Assembly (NCBI GenBank): GCA_910591455.2
Contig: OU342821.1
Coordinates: 13,262,287 to 13,326,286, forward strand
Source of the DNA: Pholis gunnellus
Taxonomy: Eukaryota > Chordata > Actinopteri > Perciformes > Pholidae
DNA length: 64,000 nucleotides
Reading direction: 5' to 3'
Part shown: one piece after another, positions 35,205-64,000 of the stretch
How positions within the stretch are numbered: the first letter of the stretch is position 1
Layout of the letters: each line of letters starts with the position of its first letter
Translations under genes and position numbers: made by a program
Notes under the pieces: model-generated
Database searches by the model: none
The model's input: the letters and a program-made list of their open reading frames with translations, nothing else
Told to the model about the DNA's origin: nothing

Positions 35205-38200
35205 TCAGCGTCTGTTTGTGGCCCTCCCTGACCTGCGTTTGGGTGTGATTTTTGCCTTCTTTTTTCCTGGGACAGGGGGAGCTTCCTTCACCCCCTCCTC
35301 GTCCTCCTCCTCCTCCTTCACCTCCTCTTCCACATTCTCCTCCTTCTCCTTCATCACCACCTCCTCCTCCTCCTTCTCCTCCCCCTTCACCACCTCCTCC
35401 CCCTCCTTCTCCTTCTTCTCCTCCTCCTCCTTCTCCTCCTCCTCCTCCTCCTCCTCCTCCTCCTCCTCTACATGAGCATCCTCAACAACAGCTGCTGGCT
35501 CTGGTTCTGGTTCTGGCTCCTCTCTGCCACCAGCGGGCAGCTCAGCCGGACTCTCCAGACCCACAGGGACCTGGGATGTGCTCTCTTCCTCCTTGCAGTG
35601 GAGGCCGAGCTCTTGGTCCGTGTTGCCCGTGCTGGTCACTGAGGTGCCGATTAAGTCCTGGGAGTTTTGGTCAGGTTCCGCTTGTTCCTCCCGTTGCTGG
35701 GTTTCCGTCTGCACGTCCACTCGGCTGAGTGCAACGACAGGCTGCATGGAGTTCAGGTTCGTCACTAAACCGGCGTCATCGGAGAGGGAATTTTCCACCG
35801 AACAGTCTGTGCTGGTTCCCGTTACAGGCCTGAGACTGTCTGCAGCGAGGAGAGACTCTCTGGAAGACTCAACAGCTTCACTCTTTTGACTCAGCAACTC
35901 TCTGTACTTCTGAGAAGAACAAAGCATACGAAAATACGGCAAATTTAATATAATATAATGTGTAACTCCTCAAGGATAACGCACATTGATGCACCGAAAC
36001 GTCACATTCAAACGTTCATCAAACACCAACCTTGAGGTTCTCAAAGTGCTTCATTGTTTTGCAGTGGGCGTGCAGGGCAGAAGAGTCAAAGTGATAAAAC
36101 TTGTTGCAGAGTCTGCAGATGAAACCTGCAACTGGAACAAAAAAACTGGACCCTGCGGTAAAAGGAATTCAAGAAGTTGGCGCTAAATCCAAACAACGAT
36201 GACATGCAGGGAGACAACAAAATCAAATATTCAGCAATCTGGAGTTCACTCACCGTAGACTGTGTTAGCGTCGTACAGCTCATCACTGGCCATGTCCTTT
36301 AAAGTCACTTCTTTAAGGCAGGACCAGTCCTCCTGTAGCAGGTCACCAGAGACACAATAAACAACTATACGATAACAAATGCACCAACTATGAGTACTAA
36401 GTGTTATTCACTGGCCATTAAATGCATATACAGTCAGTTGTCTCATTGGAGGGAATTACAAAGAACAAATGATATGCACCTGTTCGTTCAGTCTTTCCTT
36501 CTCCATCTCGCTGCACTCCAACTCATCCAATGAGAAGCCGTCTGTGTCCAGCTTGCCTAAAGCCCCACAGCCCTCCTGTTCCTGGAGCTAGTGAACAGCA
36601 GCGAGTTCAGCATGAATATTTGATTTCATCTTAATTGCTTGTTGTGTCGTGGTTTTAAAAATCACAATGAACACAGATACCTTCTCCACTTTCTGCCTGT
36701 GCTCCTGGGACTGCAAGTGCTCCACAAAGATCTGGGAGGTCCTGAAGTGTTTCTTGCAGACGGTGCAGGAGGAGATGGCTGTTCTGCTGGCCAGCTGAGG
36801 AGAGATGAAGAGATCGTTGCGGATTATTCGCGTCGTAAAGCTTCCTGAACTCCACATTTAAAACCGTGTCAGTGAGCGGCTTTACTTTGTGCTCCTCGGT
36901 GTGTCGGTGGTCCGTGATGCTACTGGTGAAGTGGGTGTGACAGGTGGCACACCAGTGCTTCGAGTCCGCCCTCTTTTCTCTGCAGGAAACATAGACGAAC
37001 ATTAGTTGTAATTATTATTATTATTATGGGAGAATAACAAAAAACACAAAGCAAATGCATATTTGTGAGTGTCGAACGGACCCGTCTTTGTTTGCTTCCT
37101 GTAGAGTCTCCTGCACTCGGGGCAGCAGGGTGACCAGACAAGCATTGCTCATGTGTTGGATCTCCATCATCCTCTGCTGGTGGGAAACACTGTTCATGTG
37201 ACTCCTGAAGTTCTGAAAAAATAAGAAAGAAGAGTTAAATCAATTTGCCACATTCCCAGCAACTATTCACCCCCCCAAATAGACCTAATTCCACCATCTC
37301 CTATGTATCTTGATGTGTGTGCAACCTACTTGCTGGTTGTAGCAGGTAATGCTGCAGAGATAGCAGTAGAACTTGTTGTTGCCCTCCGCTACACCCTCCT
37401 CTTCTTCCTCCTGGTTCTCGGGTGAAGCCAGAGGGGCGTCTTTGCCGTGTGGCATCTCCTCTGACAGCAAGTCATCTTCACTCAGCTTGGCAGACGGGGA
37501 CGGGGCCGACAAGCAGCTGTGCACCTACAGAGAGGTCCCAAACCACAACTTCATCCAGTGTCATACATTTATTTAACAGAGATATGACGGAGATATATAC
37601 ACAGTTACACAGAGAGATTGACAAATACTGGCAACCGGCATTGACCCACCATTGTGATTTGGTTACTTCTAAATCTATCATTTAGTGTTAACTGTATTTT
37701 GTCCATGACCTGACCATCCTAAATAAAGGCTCCTCTCACCTCAGCAGCGCTGCTCTCCTCTAGTGCCTCCATAACATCTGATCCCCCCGTGGAGCATCTT
37801 TCTTCCAGAAGGATGCAGTCTGGGAAAAGAAGAAACGCGTATTACAGCGAGTTCTCATCTCAACTGACCGAAACTACTCTACATTTAGATTAAATTACAG
37901 CTTAATGAAAGTATTTCCACCCATCTACTCGAGGTTCCTGTGGGTTTTTACCTCCAGGCTGGCTGTCCTCACCGTCGCTGTTACACTCAAAAGACGGAAT
38001 TTCCCCGTCTGCATCTGCAATGGTGATGGTCTCAGTACCACATTGTTCTTCGGGTTCCTCTGACCTGAGAGGAAAACAGCAGAATAATTTCAGGTTGTTT
38101 GAGGCGGTGTCAAGACTTTCTAGCAGAACTATCACAGCTATAGAAATGTTCTCTCTACCCATCTGTCCTCTGCTTCTTGACTACAGGTTCTTCAAGTTGC

Positions 38201-40358
38201 TCCTCGAAGGGCTGTGTGGATTCATCCACTCCCTCTACAGCACCGTCTGTGGGTAGAAAAGATGAAAAAGAGTCACACATGACATTCATCACCGTAACCT
38301 ATAGGCATGTTCCAGTGCTTGTTGGAGTGCAGCGCTACCTGTTTCAGCCTTGTCGGTGGCTTCATTGGTGCTGCTGGCTGCTGGTTGCTCGTCTGTGCTC
38401 CCTGCTGCCATCTGCTCGCTGTCTCTCTTCCTGTCTGGCTGGCGAGCTGCAGTGTCCTACACAAGGAGACGGACAACGGGATTACAAATATTCATCCGCG
38501 TCTGAGATAAAGATGCAGCTTAGAGGAATCAACAAAAGCACCAATCACAGACAATTAGGATTTATGCTCCTATCAATTAGCTCAGAAAATGTAAACTCGA
38601 GACATATTTAGATTGATTTTCATGTCCAATCATCTGTCCACAACCAAAGTATTCTGTATGAATATATATACATGTTTTCATATCCAACACAGTCGTAAAT
38701 TCTGATGTTCTTTGAGTGGGCTACATTAAAATCACCTTCAATCACGGTGAGCACATTTCCACTGCTTCTGATTGAGTCAATCAAACCTTGTTGCATTTGT
38801 CAAATTGTATTACAATCCTAGTGCAGCGTAATAGCTTGACAGAACACCTACACAGTGATTATAATCAATATAATGGTGCTGTTGTAATTACTGCGGAGGT
38901 GCTGGAAGAGGAGGAGGAGGAGGCTGCGGTGGTGGTGGTGCTAGTGCTGGTGTTGTTATTGTTATTGTAGTAGCGGGCATGCTGGTGATACTGTCGAGCA
39001 CCCGGGTATCCCATCATGGGGGACTTGATGGCCATCCCCATGGGAACTGGCCCGAGCAGAGACGACCTGGACCCGGGGGTGAAGAACTGACGAAACTGCT
39101 GTCCCCCCATCCTGAAGCCCCGCATGTTACCTACATGAAAGCAAAGCATGGAACAGGCACGCGAGTGAGGACAAACATAAGCAAACAAAACATTATAAGC
39201 CCTTGAAAGATGGACGTTCGTTTATGATTTCTAGATGCTGCTGTCTTTTTCACTATAATCCAAACCATACCCTGCATCTGTTGCATCAGTAGGGCCCCCT
39301 GCAGCATGGGATTGGGGGCCATGATGGCAGTCTGGGTTGCCTGGCAGAGGTTGACCATCCTGGGGGGAGGAGCTGCCTGGGAAGGAATAGATCTGCACAA
39401 CAAATAAACAAGAGTAAATACAAAATATCGCATAATTTCTCAAGAAATAACCTCACACAAAACGGCTAAAGACACACACACACACACACACACGTTCGGC
39501 CAAATTATCCTTTTTACGAACCGGGAATTTTACTTGACACATCTGTACCATTTTGAGATGAGCTGAAATCCTAATGTAGAAAAACACCAAGTGAAAAGCC
39601 AAATGACTTGACACACATGTTCTCTTAAACACTAGCTGTCCGTGATATTATTCTTGATTATGATGATTAAGTGTAACGGTAACGGCTCTGATATGGATTA
39701 GCCTTCATCAGACGTCACTTTCCTTCTATATTAGCATTAGCTCAAAGCCTATTTTAAGTACAAAAGAGTTGGACAGTAATCTGGGAATTAAGTGCTTTAT
39801 ATGATCTGCACTTTATCAACACTACCTTTGGGCAGGCGAGATAACAGAGCATGACAATAGCCCAATGTTTCTGTATAAGGATACACATAACACTGTTTGA
39901 CAATAACAAACATTTCTTCAAGCTTCTTGCTCCTTTGTTTACCTCACAGATACAACAATAACAAATCACAGCCTAGACTGTCCGCCCCTAAACCAATAGA
40001 CTACTTCATAGGCAAGCTGTCCAAATATCCAAGTTGAATGAACATATAAAGCACACCTAAGCATTTTCAGTCGCCCCAGGACTCGTACTGTCCTGTCATG
40101 TGTTGTTGTGGCCAGCCTTTAAAGCTCAGCTACTCACACATCTCAGGGCCCTGCCTGATCCCCGGTCTCGAGTTAACACGCTTACCGCTGTGCCTGGTGG
40201 TGATGGTGGCCAACATGGTGCCCGGGAGGCGGCTGAGGTGGAGGAGGCGGAGGCTGCTGCTGGAAAAGTTGTTGTAGCTGCCGCAGGTGCTGGTGAAACT
40301 GTTGCTGTTGTTGTTGTTGCTGCTGCTGCTGCTGCTGATGGATGTGTGGATTGAACAT
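35205..40358 (-). CDS. ciz1: ciz1, CDKN1A-interacting zinc finger protein 1
   Basis: Nuclear-matrix zinc-finger protein linked in mammals to cyclin-dependent replication initiation and Xist anchoring. Fifteen coding exons: 40358-40186, 39392-39271, 39130-38892, 38456-38339, 38246-38159, 38064-37952, 37819-37740, 37524-37330, 37212-37082, 36979-36886, 36794-36681, 36587-36480, 36332-36254, 36131-36031 and 35909-35205; 2460 nt, 819 aa plus stop. The N-terminus is MFNPHIH followed by poly-Gln, as in human MFNQQQ. Zinc-finger segments: FYCYLCSITC..H (about 363-390), WCATCHTHF..H (about 428-450), CTVCKKHFRTSQIFVEHLQS (about 461-480), and a matrin-type finger FICRLCNKFYHFDSSALHAH (about 554-573). 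A very long Glu/Lys-rich tail precedes a basic end KRRSGRATNRR. Exon 9 has an unusual donor, GTCCGT. Every junction keeps phase. Confidence 0.94.
35285..35470 (-). repeat. Glu-coding (CTC/TCC)n low-complexity tract in ciz1
   Basis: The last ciz1 exon carries about 190 bases of near-pure CTC/TTC triplets (plus strand), encoding Glu with some Lys and Val. It gives Pro/Ser-rich or acidic readings in other frames, which are not genes. The length probably varies between individuals. Confidence 0.85.
39473..39494. repeat. (CA)n microsatellite in ciz1 intron 1
   Basis: Eleven CA units about 80 bases upstream of the ciz1 exon 2 acceptor; on the transcribed strand this reads (GT)n. Confidence 0.85.
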
Positions 40359-41221
40359 TACGGGCTTTAAATTTCCTCCGCGAGGAGACGGACCAACAGC
40401 TGTGTTTGACGGTCCTTAAAATAAAATACACCTGGATGGAAGGGAACAAAACGGTGTATGATTATGTGCCCCGTTATCTTTATTGTAAAGACAAATTCAA
40501 TAACAGTGCGCACCTCACGAGACAACAGGTCTCTCTCACATATTCGTTATGTCAACTAACGTTAGCTACTGCTAGCAAGTGCGCTAACAACAATTTACTT
40601 TCTTTGTTTGCTTAGCTGATTTAAATCGCTTCACTCGGTTACCCAACTTGATTGAGAGACCGGCATGTTATTCTAGTTGTTATTTAGTGACAGTGAATGA
40701 ACAAGCTAACACCTGCTGTGAAATGAAAGAAGCTACATTAGCTACAGTACCTGAACCCAACAAGTTAGCTTAGCACAGCACCGAACTAGCTAGCTAAGTC
40801 GCAGCTAAACCTGCTGCGCCTCCTCGGGTACTTTCTACAATTTACCTTTAGCCACGGTTGTTACGACGTACTTCTCAAAGAGTAAAGTGGCGATTCTTGA
40901 TGATTATCCAACCAAAAGCAAACCGCAAGGTTCAATACGTGTTCTCGGTCCCGATGCAACTCGCATAAAGCAGAAACCCCCAACCAGCGTCCCCAGTGTA
41001 GTGAAGTCAGTGCACACTGTCGCCCCCTGGTGGTGGTCTGGGGAACTGAAAATGCTTGACGTCTGTCTCATAAATGTAGATTTTAATATATATATATAAT
41101 TTAACACGGCCAGTGTTTCATTGTCAAACACCACTGGCCTTGGGAATTTAATAAAATTTAGTATTTTCAAGGTTCTAAATTGTACATTACATTATCTCGG
41201 CGTGTTTGTTTTCGCAACTTT

Positions 41222-41284
41222 AAAGATAGATATATAGATAGATAGATATATAGTTATATAGATAGATAGATAGATAGATAGATA
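41222..41284. repeat. (GATA)n microsatellite
   Basis: Imperfect GATA/TATA tetranucleotide repeats in the ciz1-dnm1 intergenic region. Confidence 0.9.
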
Positions 41285-41369
41285 AAAGCACAGGCTATAG
41301 TGAATTATAAAAACAAACACACACAATGCTGTAGAGTGCCCCCTGGCCTCTCCTCGCGGTGCTAACAGA

Positions 41370-41386
41370 TTCAGCACCATGGACAG
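41370..41386 (+). promoter_or_regulatory. RE1/NRSE-like silencer motif upstream of dnm1
   Basis: TTCAGCACCATGGACAG fits the 17-base RE1/NRSE consensus NTYAGMRCCNNRGMSAG at every position. It lies about 475 bp upstream of the dnm1 ATG. REST binding here would keep this neuronal gene silent outside neurons; that is inference from motif and gene identity. Confidence 0.65.
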
Positions 41387-41860
41387 ATCTCTACATATTA
41401 AATACTGGATGTCAAATTTCCCATCTCCATGCACCTTTCTAATTAAAACAAAGGTGTTAACTAAAGAGTCTCAATGAAACAAGACCCTAAAGTGTGGCTT
41501 CCTGTAAACAGAACAATTTGACAGGCAACTATACAGTGAAAGTACTCCAGTGCCACACCACCGAGCGGTGCGCGTGGAGAACTGCAGAGGTCTCTCCTGG
41601 GAAAATACAAGAGATCATCCTCCCCTCCCCTGCTGCGCTCGGTGGAGAGGAGTGCAAGCTATACATGCTCGGCGGTGGAGAGAGAGTCCCGTAGCTGTTA
41701 TCTGACACACCGAGGAGGCGCAGTCAATGAGGGGGCAAACAGAAAAGTGAGCGCAGTCCAAAAAAAACACCGCCCTCTAAACGCGAGATTGGCGAGGAGG
41801 GAAACATAAGAACTACATCCTTCCCTGCTCCGACAAGGGAGATACACTTGCATCGCAAAG

Positions 41861-62808
<20,948 letters not shown>

Positions 62809-62850
62809 GTGAGTAGTGTGTGTGTGTGTGTGTGTGTGTGTTTGAAGTGT

Positions 62851-62898
<48 letters not shown>

Positions 62899-64000
62899 AT
62901 GTCTGCAGTTAGGCTTTCATGCGTATGTGCTCTTTCTTTTAACGCTCTGCTTATGTCAGGACACATGTGGATGTGTACACTTGTGTGTCTTTTATGTGCG
63001 GTGGATTATAGTTGGTCGTGGATTCGTGAGTGTTTGTCTATGAAATGAGCTTCATACCACCAGTACTACCAGTAAACAGGCAGGTGGCTGTGGTGGGGGA
63101 TGCTTGGCTGCTGCCCTTTCCTCTCTTTTTCAGCTATGTCCTCCCTGCGGGCACACACACTCCCACTCATGCACACACTTACACCACAGGATGACAAGTG
63201 TACCGTAAAATGCTATCCTACACGGCATCTATCTGTCTGGTTGAAAGGCTCAGTTTGGAGATGTGACTTCGATACCGAGGCCAGTTTGCTTTGGATGCGA
63301 TGCCCCCCCAGCAGTCGTTTGAACTAGATGAAGAGAAAGTCACTCGTGTGATCTTGAATTGCATCCAAAGAGATTTTATTTTCTTCAAGATATTTATTAA
63401 TCTTTTTTTTAATTTTTTTAGACATCACTAGACTTCCACTCTCTATTTTTTTTATTACCTGCCTTTCCCCAATTCCTCCAGAAGGCCAGGGGGAATGAAG
63501 ACCCGCAGTGTGCTCGACATGTGTCACCTCCATAGTTGTCAGTTGTCATAACAACCCCCCAGGTCGGGGTCGGAGGTTAGGGGCACATGCTAAACAAAGT
63601 GGCGAGCTTCACTTCCTGTTTTCAGATGGATGTAGTTGACCCACCAGCTTCTGTGCTCCGGAGTCCAGATCTGAAACGTTTTAAAGATACCAAATACATA
63701 TGCTGGATGAATAAATAGGGGAATATGTAAAAATTATGCAGATGTGCATTGTCAGGCATTTTTACATTGAATCATTTCGTCTAAGTTTTTGCCTAACCAA
63801 CCAAATTTAGGGTCTAAGGATAGAGAGTGTTGTATCTGTTCTAGATTTTGAAGCACTCTGAAGCAACTTTGTTATTCTGGCTGTCGACGAAAAGACGCCT
63901 GCACACGACTGTTAACTGTATAATTCATTTTTTTTTATAGGTTTACTCTCAGTCTGTCAGTCTACTCTTAAATTAAATGTCAGATATAGAATATAATTTG
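62809..64000 (+). other. dnm1 intron 14 (partial)
   Basis: The intron after the microexon runs to the window end. Apart from the GT tracts, no exon was found; no sequence resembling the PH-domain start (IRKGWLT) is present. Confidence 0.75.
62813..62898. repeat. (GT)n tracts at the start of dnm1 intron 14
   Basis: Two GT runs (62813-62840 and 62856-62898) separated by TTTGAAGTGTCTAG begin four bases after the microexon donor. Confidence 0.9.

Larger units (their letters stand above)
40359..41860. promoter_or_regulatory. divergent ciz1/dnm1 promoter region
   Basis: A 1.5-kb stretch between the start codons of ciz1 (minus) and dnm1 (plus), the same head-to-head arrangement as in human 9q34. 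It contains a GATA microsatellite (41222-41284), an RE1-like motif (41370-41386), and, on the minus strand, a possible 5' non-coding ciz1 exon ending at a GGTAAAT donor near 40842. No TATA box was identified. Confidence 0.55.

Noticed and set aside
35026..35728. Long plus-strand Ser- and Pro-rich ORFs
   Set aside because: They are other-frame readings of the GAG/GAA-repeat in the last ciz1 exon, which is fixed on the minus strand by zinc-finger exons, phase and homology.

Overview
The window is nuclear DNA of a ray-finned (teleost, probably percomorph) fish. It holds five multi-exon protein genes plus the 5' two thirds of a sixth, with GT-AG introns, dense (CA)n/(GT)n microsatellites and several repeat types that I recognise from teleost genomes. 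The gene set (ass1, surf4, surf2, bbln, ciz1, dnm1) is the set found on human 9q34. Exons were rebuilt by hand from splice sites, reading frame and remembered human proteins. surf4 (269 aa), surf2 (246 aa), bbln (106 aa) and ciz1 (819 aa) each close in frame from ATG to stop.

Layout, left to right. 1-12211 (minus): the first eight coding exons of ass1 (argininosuccinate synthase); the rest of the gene lies beyond position 1. 12244-20500: a repeat-rich block with two copies of a large inverted-repeat (foldback) element, a truncated non-LTR retrotransposon with a target-site duplication nested inside one of them, a third small palindromic element, a hAT-like repeat, and a 0.8-kb duplicated segment flanking pieces of a degraded Arg/Gln-rich transposon-type ORF. 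A possible ass1 first exon is at 14533-14663. 21959-26788 (minus): surf4, the ER cargo receptor. 28982-30723 (minus): surf2. 31572-32559 (plus): bbln, divergent from surf2. 35205-40358 (minus): ciz1, a zinc-finger nuclear-matrix protein. 41861-62808 (plus, continuing off the right end): dnm1, neuronal dynamin, codons 1-519.

The genes are not an operon or a pathway; what they share is ancient linkage and two divergent promoter regions (surf2/bbln and ciz1/dnm1). surf2 and surf4 lie on the same strand here, unlike the convergent overlapping pair of mammals.

The most interesting signals are in and around dnm1. Intron 4 has a long (CA)n tract just after its donor and a (GT)n tract in place of the pyrimidine tract at its acceptor. 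Two sequences match the RE1/NRSE silencer consensus, one upstream and one in intron 1. Two mutually exclusive exons (10a/10b) are separated by an intron carrying three perfect hairpins. Intron 9 appears to be GC-AG, and there is a 12-nt microexon. No viral, toxin, CRISPR or tRNA feature was recognised.
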